From Candidatus Phytoplasma solani (GTDB taxonomy: Bacteria; Bacillota_I; Bacilli_A; Acholeplasmatales; Acholeplasmataceae), in assembly GCF_040126175.1 (NCBI RefSeq), contig NZ_CP155828.1:310001-374000 (forward strand): a DNA stretch of 64,000 bases, read 5' to 3'. A program made the translations under genes and the position numbers. Under the pieces are notes generated by a model. The model did no database searches. It saw nothing but the letters and a program-made list of their open reading frames with translations, and had not been told where the DNA came from. Every line of letters starts with the position of its first letter. The stretch's first letter is position 1. Positions 1-8,689 of this stretch are shown here, piece by piece.

Positions 1-487
1 AATTTAATGGTTTTTGTTCGATTGGATCTAATTTGTGATTGGGTTGATTTTGTTTTCTTTGTAATCCTATTTTAGGTGTAATATCTAGATATATAGTTAA
101 ATTAGGTTTAATTAAGAAATGATTTATGATTTTTGAAGTCGTTATTTCGTCGCCATAATCAAGGTTCATATCGTCACTTTGATAAGCAAAAGTAGAATCA
201 TACCAACGATCAACTAAAACAATATAACCTTTTGATAAACCAGGAATAATGAGCTCTTCTTGGGTTTGGAGCATGTTAGTTAAACTAAGTAAAAATCTAG
301 TATTAGGTGATAAATTTGATTGATTTAAAAATAAATTTCTAATTGGTTTACCAATTAAAGAGCTTCCTAATCCTTGACACAAAATTACTTTTTTGTGTTG
401 ATTTTTTAAATATTTTTTTAATTGTTTAATTAAAGTTGTTTTTCCGCTGCCATCTAATCCTTCAAAAACGATTAATTTATTTGTCAT
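1..487 (-). CDS. tmk: Thymidylate kinase, PMU type, partial at window edge
   Basis: Thymidylate kinase-like protein (dTMP to dTDP). Only the first 162 codons are visible because the gene leaves the window on the left. Translation shows the P-loop GLDGSGKTT at residues 10-18 and the nucleotide-binding motif VDRWYDSTFAYQ starting near residue 92. The start ATG at 487-485 overlaps the end of the upstream gene by 11 bases. It differs clearly from the second tmk at 38585-39214 (GGEAAGKTT), which sits among housekeeping genes. The dnaB/tmk neighbourhood matches the tmk-a copies known from phytoplasma PMUs, so this is probably the mobile-unit copy. Whether the C terminus is intact cannot be seen. 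Confidence 0.85.
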   Translation of the reverse strand, partial: MTNKLIVFEGLDGSGKTTLIKQLKKYLKNQHKKVILCQGLGSSLIGKPIRNLFLNQSNLSPNTRFLLSLTNMLQTQEELIIPGLSKGYIVLVDRWYDSTFAYQSDDMNLDYGDEITTSKIINHFLIKPNLTIYLDITPKIGLQRKQNQPNHKLDPIEQKPLN

Positions 488-1109
488 TTGAGTGCACCAT
501 TTTTTTAATTAAATTAATTGGTGAAAAAGAGATGAATTGGTTGGTAAGTAAGGTTTGTAAGAATTGATTTGCATTGTTAGAAAATAGATTAATGACTTGA
601 TTTATTCCTTGAACTTTGCCATTTGCAATTTTGTTGTTTAATCTTTGGGATTCAATGGTATTGTTAGTTAATAAATAGAATTCAAAACGGGTGTCGAGTT
701 TTTTTAATTGTTGGGCTTCGACAATTGTTTGTTTGTATCGGTCTCTCAGGCATGTTTTGAAATTAAAAGCGATAATCCGTTTGGTTTTAGTGAATAAAAC
801 CAAATCGAATTTGATGTCGGGGATGAAAAACAAGTAAGCCTGGGGGTATAAATTGATGATTCCCTTGTTGTTTAGATAAAGCAAAATTAAGTATTCATTG
901 ATTTTACCGCGGATTGTCTTTTGGCTTTGGGAGTTGTATTGGTTTTTATCTAGATATTTATTTAGATTATTGTGAGATTCTAACATATATTCATTAAAAG
1001 GCTTAGTAAAAAAAGATGGTTGACATATTTGTTTGGTTATGTTAACACATGAATTTTGATTATTAAAAACATTAATATTTTTGAAATGTAAATTAGTTAA
1101 TTGATTCAT
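477..1109 (-). CDS. PMU conserved protein, possible PD-(D/E)XK nuclease
   Basis: 210-aa protein of unproven function between PMU dnaB and tmk. No signal peptide or membrane segment is seen. The middle reads like a restriction-endonuclease fold: a helix with Glu in RGKINEYL (E72), Asp in KFDLVLF (D102), then a strand FNFKT (K118) followed by LRDRYKQ (121-127). The order E..D..xFK with an Arg/Lys-rich element is what PD-(D/E)XK enzymes show, but the usual acid before the Lys is Asn here. The function is therefore inference from motif spacing only. It overlaps tmk by 11 bases and follows dnaB by 16, so the three are likely co-transcribed. Confidence 0.7.
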   Translation of the reverse strand: MNQLTNLHFKNINVFNNQNSCVNITKQICQPSFFTKPFNEYMLESHNNLNKYLDKNQYNSQSQKTIRGKINEYLILLYLNNKGIINLYPQAYLFFIPDIKFDLVLFTKTKRIIAFNFKTCLRDRYKQTIVEAQQLKKLDTRFEFYLLTNNTIESQRLNNKIANGKVQGINQVINLFSNNANQFLQTLLTNQFISFSPINLIKKMVHSNDK

Positions 1110-1125
1110 TTTATTATTTCCTTTT

Positions 1126-2433
1126 TTAATTTAAAACTTCAAATTTTTGGATTTGTTTGTAAAAATTAAAATTACATTCACCTAGTTGTCCACTGCGGTT
1201 TTTGGCAATGATTAAATTAGTGAATGGGTTATTGTCTGGTTTTTGATAATAACTTTCGCGGTGTAAAAACATTACAACATCAGCATCTTGTTCGATAGTG
1301 CCTGAATCTCTTAAATCCGATAATTGTGGTGATTTGACTTCTCTTATGTTTGTCGCGCGATTCATTTGACTTAAAGCTATGATTGGAATATTAAGTTCAC
1401 TTGCTAGTTTTTTGAGTTCACGCGAAATTACTGCTGTTGCTTGATAGGTATTGTAATTTTGTTCTTCTTTTAATAAGTGTAAATAATCAATAAAAACAAC
1501 ATCAAGTCCTTTTGTATATTTCATTTGGCGACATTTGTTTTTAATATCTTCAATTTTATTATTTCTATCATCATCAATTAAAATATTTAATTTAGTTAAT
1601 TCAAATTCAGCTTTGGCTAATGCAAATCTATCTTCTTTATTTAAGGTTTTGTGTTGCAGTTTTGTTAAGGGTACTTGTGATACTGATGAAATTAAACGAA
1701 TTCCTAATTCTTCTGATGTCATTTCTAAACTAAAAATTACTGCATTTTGTTTTTTTGGTTTTGATTCTAATTCTTGTTTTTGATGAAAATTTTTTGTAAT
1801 GTTTGTGATTAAATTTAGCATAAAAGCGGTTTTACCCATTCCAGTTCTTGCGCCTAAAATAATTAATTGTTTATTTTTAAACCCAGAAACTAATTCATCG
1901 AGATTGTCAAAACCTGTTTTAATTCCTATAAACTGGTTATCTTCGTTATCAGTAATAATGTTTTGGCGAAGAGAAGGGATTAATGTTTTTGTAGAAATAA
2001 AAGGTGATTTAGTATTTTGGATAAATCCTTCAACTTGATTTTTGACTGTTTGTAAATAATTATGTATATTTTTAGTTTTTGATAATTCAATAGGTAAATG
2101 TTTGATTAAATCTAATAAATCAGTTTTAAGGGTGTTTTCTTTGATTAAATCAATATAAGTGTCTAAATATTGAGTTGGTGGGGTTTCTTCGGTTAATTCA
2201 ATCAAATAGTCAATTCCTCCTATTTTGTTTAAATTATTATTAGTTTCTAAAGTAGAACTAACAGAAACGTAATCAATCTCGCGATTTAGTTTTCGTAGGT
2301 GCTTCATTGCCTCAAATATATAGCGATGTTGTGATGTGGTGAAATTGCGAGTTTCAATTAAAATTCTCACAGCATCCATCTTTTCTGGATTTAAAAACAA
2401 ACTACCTAACAATGCACGTTCAGCTTCTAACAT
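1126..2433 (-). CDS. dnaB: Replicative DNA helicase DnaB, PMU-associated copy
   Basis: DnaB-family 5'-3' hexameric helicase of 435 aa, near normal length. The N-terminal DnaB domain (about 1-110) is followed by the RecA-like motor with Walker A GARTGMGKT near residue 195, FSLEMTSEELGIRL, Walker B VVFIDYLHLL, and the conserved SDLRDSGTIEQDADVV segment near residue 375. The start ATG follows AAGGAG at a good distance. It heads a short minus-strand cluster dnaB, possible nuclease, tmk, which is a PMU arrangement. It is probably the mobile-unit helicase; a chromosomal dnaB may exist elsewhere. Confidence 0.93.
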   Translation of the reverse strand: MLEAERALLGSLFLNPEKMDAVRILIETRNFTTSQHRYIFEAMKHLRKLNREIDYVSVSSTLETNNNLNKIGGIDYLIELTEETPPTQYLDTYIDLIKENTLKTDLLDLIKHLPIELSKTKNIHNYLQTVKNQVEGFIQNTKSPFISTKTLIPSLRQNIITDNEDNQFIGIKTGFDNLDELVSGFKNKQLIILGARTGMGKTAFMLNLITNITKNFHQKQELESKPKKQNAVIFSLEMTSEELGIRLISSVSQVPLTKLQHKTLNKEDRFALAKAEFELTKLNILIDDDRNNKIEDIKNKCRQMKYTKGLDVVFIDYLHLLKEEQNYNTYQATAVISRELKKLASELNIPIIALSQMNRATNIREVKSPQLSDLRDSGTIEQDADVVMFLHRESYYQKPDNNPFTNLIIAKNRSGQLGECNFNFYKQIQKFEVLN

Positions 2434-2463
2434 CTTTTCTCCTTTTTTGCATTTGGGTACAAA

Positions 2464-2510
2464 AAATACCCAAACTATTTATTTTTAATTAATAAATAAT
2501 TTGGGTATTT
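2464..2510 (-). terminator. Strong hairpin upstream of dnaB
   Basis: Arms AAATACCCAAA and TTTGGGTATTT, extended by TATTTATT/AATAAATA, enclose a 7-base loop. A T-run follows in the minus direction, so it looks like an intrinsic terminator. It lies just upstream of dnaB on the same strand and may end a now-missing upstream gene or shield the PMU fragment. Confidence 0.6.
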
Positions 2511-2559
2511 TGTTGCTTTAAACCAGTTCACTTTTTTTGGGGCAGTCTACTACAATTAA
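2511..2559. repeat. Paired intergenic repeat, copy 1
   Basis: About 49 bases around CAGTTCACTTTTTTTGGGGC and TCTACTACAAT resemble 45566-45613 (AGTTTACTTTTTCGGGAACA, TCTACTTCAAT). Both copies are intergenic. The origin is unknown; a remnant of a mobile element is likely. Confidence 0.5.
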
Positions 2560-2728
2560 AGTTAAGTTTAAATTATCCTTTTTTCTTAAAAAGTATTTAT
2601 TCTTTCTAAAAGAAAAAACGCTTATGATAAAATAATGATGATGCTTTTGTTTTGAGATAAATCAAATTAACTATAATTTAACACTTACAAAGAATCAATC
2701 ATGATAAATATACAACAAAGGATTTAAA

Positions 2729-3400
2729 ATGCAATTAACTTTTATTATTTTTTTTCTTTTATTTTATGCTTTAGGATCTTTGCCAACTGGCTTAATAATT
2801 GGGAAATTAACTCAAAAAAAAGATTTACGTTTTACTGGTTCTTGCAATATTGGTGCTACTAACGCTTCAAGAATTTTAGGAGCCAAATGGGGAATTGTAG
2901 TTTTTTTATGCGATTTTTTAAAAGGTTTAATTCCTACTCTCATTTGCTTACACAACAAAACACTTAAAGATTCAGTAAATGAATCTCATAATCCAAATAT
3001 AGCTGTTTGTCTTTTGATAATTTTACCAATTTTAGGACATATGTTTTCTATTTTTAATAAATTAAAAGGTGGTAAGGCAATCGCAACATCAGTTGGGGTA
3101 ATTACTGCTATTAATCCTTTGATTGGTTTTTTAGGAATTCTTTTTTTTCTTCTTTTTTTAAGGTTTTTTGGTTATGCTTCTCTGGCTTCAATCATAGCAA
3201 CTCTTTTAGTAAACTTATTGCTTGGAATTAATTTTATTTTTAATGATGATGTTTTCACTAGAATACCAAATATCCAAGATAATAAGGGAATGTTATATTT
3301 TTTTATCATTTCAATAACTTGTGTTGTTATTTTAAAACATTATTCAAATATCGTCCGTCTTTGGCAAGGCAAGGAATATAAATTTACTTTTTCAAAATAA
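2729..3400 (+). CDS. plsY: Acyl-phosphate:glycerol-3-phosphate acyltransferase PlsY
   Basis: Integral membrane enzyme that moves an acyl group from acyl-phosphate to glycerol-3-phosphate to make lysophosphatidic acid. PlsX (8690-9703) supplies the acyl-phosphate. The 223-aa product shows the PlsY signatures in order: GSLPTG near residue 17, [15 protein letters not shown] near 36, [15 protein letters not shown] near 110, and the C-terminal [13 protein letters not shown]. Several hydrophobic segments separate them. AAAGGA precedes the ATG. A TATAAT at 2672-2677 with TTGTTT 19 bases upstream is a possible promoter. ligA follows 47 bases downstream. Confidence 0.93.
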   Translation: MQLTFIIFFLLFYALGSLPTGLIIGKLTQKKDLRFTGSCNIGATNASRILGAKWGIVVFLCDFLKGLIPTLICLHNKTLKDSVNESHNPNIAVCLLIILPILGHMFSIFNKLKGGKAIATSVGVITAINPLIGFLGILFFLLFLRFFGYASLASIIATLLVNLLLGINFIFNDDVFTRIPNIQDNKGMLYFFIISITCVVILKHYSNIVRLWQGKEYKFTFSK

Positions 3401-3447
3401 TAATTTTAAATGGTATAAAATGTTTTTAAACAAAAAAAGGTGTGGGA

Positions 3448-5451
3448 ATGTCAAACTTAAAACTAATTGAACAAAAAATTAAAATTTTAGTTAAACAACT
3501 GTTAAAAGCCAATTATCAGTACTATAATTTAAGTCAACCTAAAATAAATGATCAACAATACGATGCTTTATTAAAAGAATTAATAGCTTTAGAAGAAAAA
3601 TATCCTCAATTTATACTTCCTTATAGTCCTACTTTAAAAATAGGTGGTTTTGTCGAAAAAAAATTTAAAACATTCAAACATCAAATTCCTATGATGTCTT
3701 TAGCTAATGCTTTTAATACTCAAGAATTAAAAAACTTTCATAATCGTCTTAGTAAAGTTAGTTCCTCTTTTAGTTTTTTTACCGAATTAAAAATTGATGG
3801 AGTTGCTGTTAGTTTAAAATACCAAAAAGGGATTTTAACTCAAGCCTTAACCAGGGGTAATGGGATTTTAGGGGAAGATATTTTAAAAAACATACAAACA
3901 ATTAAAACAATTCCTTTAAAATTAAATCAACCAATAGATCTAGAAGTAAGAGGTGAAGTTTATTTATCTTATACCTCCTTTGAAAAACTTAACCAACAAC
4001 AAGAAAAAAAACAGAAACCACTTTTTGCCAATCCTCGAAATGCTACTTCAGGAACTTTAAGACAGCTTAATTCCAAAATAGTAGCACAAAGAAATTTATC
4101 AATTTTTGTTTATCAACTTTCCTTTCCTGAACTTATGAAAGAAACACAAAAAGAAAGCTTAGAGTTTTTAGCTTTCTTAGGTTTTATGATAAACCCTCAT
4201 TATGATTTAGCTTTAACTTTTGAAGAATTATTAATAAAATTAAAAAATTACCAAAATTTAAAAGATAGACTTGATTACGATACCGACGGAGTTGTCATTA
4301 AAGTTAATGAACTTAAACTTTATTCATTAATAGGAACAACTTCTAAAGTGCCTAAATGGGCGATTGCTTATAAATTTCCAGCTAAAAACAGTCAAAGTAT
4401 CGTCAAAAAAATTATTTTTCAATTAGGGCGTTCAGGGATGATTACTCCTGTGTGTCAAATTATTCCTGTTATAGTTGATGGTAGTTTAATTTCGAAAGTA
4501 GTTTTACACAATTATGATTATATTGCTAAAAAAGATATTCGTGTAGGAGATCACGTCACCATTCATAAAGCAGGTTCTGTTATTCCTGAAATTTTAGAAG
4601 TAATTAAAAGCAAAAGAGATGGCACCCAAAAAAAAACTACTATGATTTTGCAATGTCCTTATTGCCATACTGATTTAGTCAAAAAAGAAAGTGAAGTTGA
4701 TTATTTTTGCCTCAATGAAAATTGTAAGCAACAAAAAATCCAAAAATTAATTCATTTTGTTTCGAAAAAAGCAATGGATATTAATGCTTTAGGGGGGCAA
4801 ACAATTATTACTTTATTTCAAAAAAATTTAATTCAAAGACCATCGGATTTGTATTTATTAAATAATCACTTAAATGTACTTCAAAGTTTTCCTAGTTTTG
4901 GGGTTAAAAAAATACAAAATATTTTAGATGCTATCCAAAAAAGTAAGACTAAACCTTTTGAAAATGTTTTATTCGCTTTAGGGATTAAACATGTTGGTGC
5001 AAAAATTTCTCAAGTGTTGGCTAAAAACTTTACTACAATCGACCAACTTGCCACTAGCAACTTTTTAAATTTAATTTTAATTCCCGAAATTGGAGAAAAA
5101 ATTGCTGCAAGTCTTGAAACATTTTTTAAAGAAAAAAACAATTTAGCGGAAATTGAAAAATTAAAAAAACTAGGAGTAACTTTTCAAAATCTTATCGCAA
5201 ATCAAAGTTCCAAAAAAACCTTTTTTACTAATAAAAAAATTGTTTTAACGGGAGCATTAGGAAAATATAGTCGCCTTGATTTAACTAAAATATTAAAAGA
5301 GATGGGAGCTATTATTAGCAATTCCCTTTCAATTAAAACAGATTATCTAATAGTTGGCGCTAATGCTGGTTCTAAATTAACAAAAGCTAAAAAGTTAAAA
5401 ATAGCAATCATCAAAGAAAAACAATTAGAACAATTAATCCAAGAAAGGTAA
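3448..5451 (+). CDS. ligA: NAD-dependent DNA ligase LigA
   Basis: NAD+-dependent ligase that seals nicks in replication and repair. The product is about 667 aa, normal for the family. The adenylation motif KIDG places the catalytic lysine at K115. An OB fold, a four-cysteine zinc finger (CPYC...CLNENC, about residues 405-430), helix-hairpin-helix repeats and a C-terminal BRCT domain (about 590-665) follow. A GTG lies six bases upstream in frame at 3442, but the ribosome site AAAAAGG (3434-3440) would touch it, so ATG 3448 is chosen. A hairpin terminator follows directly. Confidence 0.96.
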   Translation: MSNLKLIEQKIKILVKQLLKANYQYYNLSQPKINDQQYDALLKELIALEEKYPQFILPYSPTLKIGGFVEKKFKTFKHQIPMMSLANAFNTQELKNFHNRLSKVSSSFSFFTELKIDGVAVSLKYQKGILTQALTRGNGILGEDILKNIQTIKTIPLKLNQPIDLEVRGEVYLSYTSFEKLNQQQEKKQKPLFANPRNATSGTLRQLNSKIVAQRNLSIFVYQLSFPELMKETQKESLEFLAFLGFMINPHYDLALTFEELLIKLKNYQNLKDRLDYDTDGVVIKVNELKLYSLIGTTSKVPKWAIAYKFPAKNSQSIVKKIIFQLGRSGMITPVCQIIPVIVDGSLISKVVLHNYDYIAKKDIRVGDHVTIHKAGSVIPEILEVIKSKRDGTQKKTTMILQCPYCHTDLVKKESEVDYFCLNENCKQQKIQKLIHFVSKKAMDINALGGQTIITLFQKNLIQRPSDLYLLNNHLNVLQSFPSFGVKKIQNILDAIQKSKTKPFENVLFALGIKHVGAKISQVLAKNFTTIDQLATSNFLNLILIPEIGEKIAASLETFFKEKNNLAEIEKLKKLGVTFQNLIANQSSKKTFFTNKKIVLTGALGKYSRLDLTKILKEMGAIISNSLSIKTDYLIVGANAGSKLTKAKKLKIAIIKEKQLEQLIQER

Positions 5452-5481
5452 AAAAACAATAATTAATTATTGTTTTTTTTT
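5450..5481 (+). terminator. Terminator after ligA
   Basis: Self-complementary AAAAACAATAATTAATTATTGTTTTT directly after the ligA stop, ending in a run of T. Typical rho-independent structure, though AT-rich. Confidence 0.75.
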
Positions 5482-5509
5482 AACCATGTTAAAACATAAA
5501 GAGGTGCCA

Positions 5510-6502
5510 ATGTCTTTTACTGTCGAAATCAAAGAAGAAATTACTTTACAAAAATTCTCACCTTTAGAAAATTTTTTTGAACTGACAGCTTTATTACATT
5601 TTGGTGCTGAATTAGAAAAAAATCACCAAAAAACTATTTTATGGTTCAAAACAAAAAATATTAAAATTGCTAGAAGATTCCTTATTTTAATCAAATCATT
5701 TTATGATGTTAATTCTTTTTTAATGACTAATAAGGAATATAATTTACCTCATTTAAAAAGCATTCATATAGGAATTGAAAAAAACATTCCTTTGATTTTA
5801 ACAAAACATCATTTTTTATTAACTAATCAAAAGGACTTTTTACAAGAACTTAAAAAAAACACTAAAACAAAAAAAGCATATTTAAGAGGAGTTTTTTTGT
5901 GTATCGGCTACGTTTCTAATCCAAAAAAAAATAATAATCATTTGGAATTTTTTCATCAAGATATTACAAAAATTAAACTAATTCAACAATTAATGTTGGA
6001 TTTTGACCTTAACGCTAAACAAATTTCACATAAAAAAGGTTTTTTAGTTTATTTAAAAAAATCACAAATGATTATCGATTTTTTAAGATTAATTGGGGCT
6101 TTAGAAATGGTATTTCAATACGAAAAAACCAATATTCAAAAAGATTTTAACAAAATAATTAAATCAACTATTAACTTTGAAATCTCTAATGAAAAAAAAA
6201 TCATTAACACCGCAAGCAAACAATTACAATCCATTAGTTTGATGGAAAAAAACATTCCAAAAAAAAATTGGCTTCACAAAAACAAAAAAATGATGCAAAT
6301 TATTGAATTAAGAAAAAAATATCCTGATGCTAGTATGAAAGAATTAACACAAAAATATTACAACACATATAAGCAAAAAATAACTAAATCAGGAATAAAT
6401 TATTATTTTCAAAAAATCCAAGAAATAAATAAAAAAGAGAAAGAAGTTAAAAATGAATGTCCAAAATATCGGAATAGATTTAGTCGAAATAACAAAGATT
6501 AA
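5510..6502 (+). CDS. whiA: Sporulation/division regulator WhiA-like protein
   Basis: 330-aa WhiA-family DNA-binding protein. The N-terminal two thirds have the degenerate LAGLIDADG-type fold of the family, and the C terminus (about 255-325) carries the conserved helix-turn-helix with RKKYPDASMKELTQKY and KSGINYYFQKI. WhiA links division and metabolism in Firmicutes; its targets in wall-less bacteria are not known. GAGGTG five bases before ATG 5510 and the canonical MSFTVEIKEE start decide against the upstream ATG at 5486. The last 50 bases overlap acpS in another frame. Confidence 0.88.
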   Translation: MSFTVEIKEEITLQKFSPLENFFELTALLHFGAELEKNHQKTILWFKTKNIKIARRFLILIKSFYDVNSFLMTNKEYNLPHLKSIHIGIEKNIPLILTKHHFLLTNQKDFLQELKKNTKTKKAYLRGVFLCIGYVSNPKKNNNHLEFFHQDITKIKLIQQLMLDFDLNAKQISHKKGFLVYLKKSQMIIDFLRLIGALEMVFQYEKTNIQKDFNKIIKSTINFEISNEKKIINTASKQLQSISLMEKNIPKKNWLHKNKKMMQIIELRKKYPDASMKELTQKYYNTYKQKITKSGINYYFQKIQEINKKEKEVKNECPKYRNRFSRNNKD

Positions 6503-6830
6503 AAAAATAGGACTTCAATTTTTAGCTACAAGAATTTTATCTTTTCAAGAAAAAAGAATTTTTCTTACTTTACAAAACAATGAAAGAAAATTAACTTTTT
6601 TAGGAGGGAGATGGGCCGCTAAAGAAGCTCTTTTTAAAGCTTTTCGCACACAAGCTAATCTTAATTATACCAAATCAAACTATCGCGATTGGTCCATTTT
6701 AAACGATTGCAATAATGCTCCTTATTTAGAAGATAAAAACTGGAAAAACCAAGTTTTACTTTCTATTTCTCATACCACTAATTATGCTTTAGCGATGGTC
6801 TTGATTTTACAAAAAAAGAAAAAAAACTAA
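6453..6830 (+). CDS. acpS: Holo-[acyl-carrier-protein] synthase AcpS
   Basis: Transfers 4'-phosphopantetheine from CoA to acyl carrier protein. 125 aa, standard length. Conserved elements: GIDLVEI near the start (metal-binding D9), GGRWAAKEALFKAF (catalytic E58) and the C-terminal SISHTTNYALAMV. The first 50 bases lie inside the end of whiA in a different frame, an unusually long overlap that implies shared transcription. The start MNVQNIGIDL agrees with the family. Confidence 0.93.
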   Translation: MNVQNIGIDLVEITKIKKIGLQFLATRILSFQEKRIFLTLQNNERKLTFLGGRWAAKEALFKAFRTQANLNYTKSNYRDWSILNDCNNAPYLEDKNWKNQVLLSISHTTNYALAMVLILQKKKKN

Positions 6831-6850
6831 ACTACCTATTTTGAAGAAAT

Positions 6851-6903
6851 AATTTAACTTTATTTTTTTGTTTTTAGGTGGTTGCTGTTCTTGGACCGGT
6901 ACC
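6851..6903 (-). repeat. Dispersed intergenic repeat, copy A
   Basis: Contains TTTTTAGGTGGTTGCTGTTC and TTGGACCGGTACC, the conserved end of a repeat family also found at 11604, 18241, 36401, 40405, 42383, 45195 and 48899. Read on the minus strand it begins GGTACCGGTCCAAGAACAGC. Confidence 0.65.
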
Positions 6904-7010
6904 AAGATGACGACAGTCAAATCGAATTAAAAGAAATTTTTAAACATACTTATAGTAAAATGAGTACTCAATTAGAAAAACAATATCACAAATTAAAAAG
7001 TTTTTTATAA
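6858..7010 (+). pseudogene. C-terminal gene remnant after repeat A
   Basis: An open stretch without a start codon ends in TAA at 7008-7010. Its last 35 residues (from DDDSQIELKEIFKHTYSKM) look like real charged, helical protein sequence, whereas the upstream part is simply the dispersed repeat read in frame. It is probably the tail of a gene whose front was removed at the repeat boundary. The parent gene is not recognised. Confidence 0.4.
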
Positions 7011-7070
7011 AACTGAAAACCAAAAAATAATTATAGTTTTAAAAGGAAAAATAAAGAAAGATATAAAAAT

Positions 7071-7838
7071 ATGTTAATAGATACTCATGCGCATTTAAAT
7101 GTGAAAACATATGCTAAAGATTTAGATGAAGTTTTAAAAAGAGCTTTTCAAAATGATATTAAAAAAATTATTGTAGTTGGAATGGATGAAAAAAGTAATC
7201 AAAAAGCTTTTGAGATAGCAAATAAAAATAAAGAAATAATGGTCTCTTTTGGGATTCACCCTTGTTCAGATTTTTCAAAAGAAACCTCCGAAAGCATCCT
7301 TAAATATCTCAAACACCCTCAAACAGTTGCCATCGGAGAAATTGGACTTGACTTGTATCATCAACAAGACAACCTAGACATTCAAAAAAAAAATTTTCAA
7401 GATCAAGTAAAAATAGCGATCCAATATAACTTACCAATAATTATTCATGCTCGCAAATCTTTTGAAGAAATTTACCGCTTATTATTACCTTTTAAAAATA
7501 AAATTAGAGGAGTTTTTCACTGTTTGGTTTTTAGTTGTAAGGAAGTTCAAATGGCTCTTGAATTAGGTTTTTACATAGGAATTGGCGGAGTTGTAACTTT
7601 TAAAAATACTCCAGTTGCACAAGTTATTGCAAAAACAACTCCTTTAAATAGGGTTTTATTAGAAACAGACGCTCCTTATTTAACTCCTTACCCTTTTCAA
7701 GGAAAAAGAAACGAACCCGCACACATTAAAATTATTGCTCAAAAAGTCGCTCAATTAAAAAATATTTCTTTGCAAGAAGTTGCAAGACAAACAAGTAATA
7801 ACGTAGCGCAACTTTTTTACAATAAAAGTTCTTTTTAA
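7071..7838 (+). CDS. tatD: TatD-family metal-dependent deoxyribonuclease
   Basis: 255-aa TatD family TIM-barrel hydrolase, a metal-dependent DNase in the better studied members. Metal ligands are visible in order: DTHAHLN near residue 4, IGEIGLDLYH near 90, IIIHARKS near 125, GVFHCLVFS near 150, and LLETDAPYLTPYP near 203. Length and motif order are complete. It stands alone on the plus strand with a weak ribosome site (AAGAAAG). Its substrate in vivo is not fixed for the family. Confidence 0.9.
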   Translation: MLIDTHAHLNVKTYAKDLDEVLKRAFQNDIKKIIVVGMDEKSNQKAFEIANKNKEIMVSFGIHPCSDFSKETSESILKYLKHPQTVAIGEIGLDLYHQQDNLDIQKKNFQDQVKIAIQYNLPIIIHARKSFEEIYRLLLPFKNKIRGVFHCLVFSCKEVQMALELGFYIGIGGVVTFKNTPVAQVIAKTTPLNRVLLETDAPYLTPYPFQGKRNEPAHIKIIAQKVAQLKNISLQEVARQTSNNVAQLFYNKSSF

Positions 7839-7891
7839 GTTTTTAATAATCAAATAAGAAAAAAGTTTTAAAATTTTTTAATTTTAAATAA

Positions 7892-7925
7892 AAAAAATCA
7901 ACCTCCATTATATGTGGTTGATTTT
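7892..7925 (-). terminator. Terminator overlapping a stop codon
   Basis: On the minus strand AAATCAACC and GGTTGATTT enclose a 12-base loop and are followed by a long T-run. The stop codon of the 108-aa gene lies in the loop. Confidence 0.75.
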
Positions 7926-8234
7926 GCCTTTTTCCTTATCGTCGGTTTGTCTAAAAATTTTTACATCTAAAAAAACTTGGTGAAGTGATTCTTTTTTACT
8001 TTCTCTAACTTCTCCTTCTACTACCTTAATTACTTGCCCTGGTTGTAAAAAAAATTCCGGATTATCAGCATCAATATGAGTAAAATTAATAATTACTTCG
8101 TTATATTTAATTTTTTGATTATCAAACTTAGCAAACCATTCCTTTTTACCACCATCAACTGTTTTTAAATATCTTACTTTCACTTCCAAATAAACATTTT
8201 GAACTTTAATTACTTTTTTATTATCATGATTCAT
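7908..8234 (-). CDS. Conserved hypothetical protein, 108 aa
   Basis: Soluble, charged protein of unknown function with no signal peptide or membrane segment. The alternating pattern (VQNVYLEVKVRYLKT, EVIINFTHI, GQVIKVVEGEVRE, HQVFLDVKIF) suggests a small beta-rich fold, perhaps OB-like. That is inference from pattern only. It is single and divergent from plsX. AAGG lies 13 bases before the ATG. Its stop lies within its own terminator. Confidence 0.7.
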   Translation of the reverse strand: MNHDNKKVIKVQNVYLEVKVRYLKTVDGGKKEWFAKFDNQKIKYNEVIINFTHIDADNPEFFLQPGQVIKVVEGEVRESKKESLHQVFLDVKIFRQTDDKEKGKINHI

Positions 8235-8689
8235 TTTTTTAATTAAACCTTCCTTATTATTTGATTCTTTTTTTTTAAAAACTTACAATAAAACAATATC
8301 ATAATAATATGATAAAATATTATTGAATTGTTTAAGTGTGAAACAATTTTTTTAATTAATATTTCATCTAATATTATAGCAAATTATTATAAATTTTAGT
8401 TTGAGAAAATAAATGATTTCATTTTATTATCCTTAATTTGATGTCGTTTATACACTTATTTGTTTTTTTATTAATTTTAATCTTGAAGTTAATCAAGTAA
8501 ATAAAATTGAAATATTTAATACTTTTTTTATATTTTTTTGTTAATTGGTATTATTTTAATAATATTCTAATTAAGCTAATTAAAATAATTCATAAAAAAA
8601 CAAAACTAAACTTTTTGCTATTTTTAACCAAAAAAATATTAATATTTATAACAAATTATAACTTAATTAAAAGGAGTGTTGTTTTTTTA
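8235..8689. other. Divergent intergenic region with leader hairpin before plsX
   Basis: 455 bases between the 108-aa gene and plsX. It holds an inverted repeat TATCATA/TATGATA (8297-8314) and a plus-strand hairpin AATTGTTT/AAACAATT (8326-8348) followed by seven T, which resembles a terminator or attenuator ahead of plsX. Stop-free lysine/leucine-rich sequence reads into plsX, but no ribosome site supports it as coding. Confidence 0.45.

Noticed and set aside
8507-8689. N-terminal extension of PlsX
   Set aside because: TTG start without a ribosome site; AAGGAG and the diagnostic MKIAVDAMGGD fix the start at 8690.
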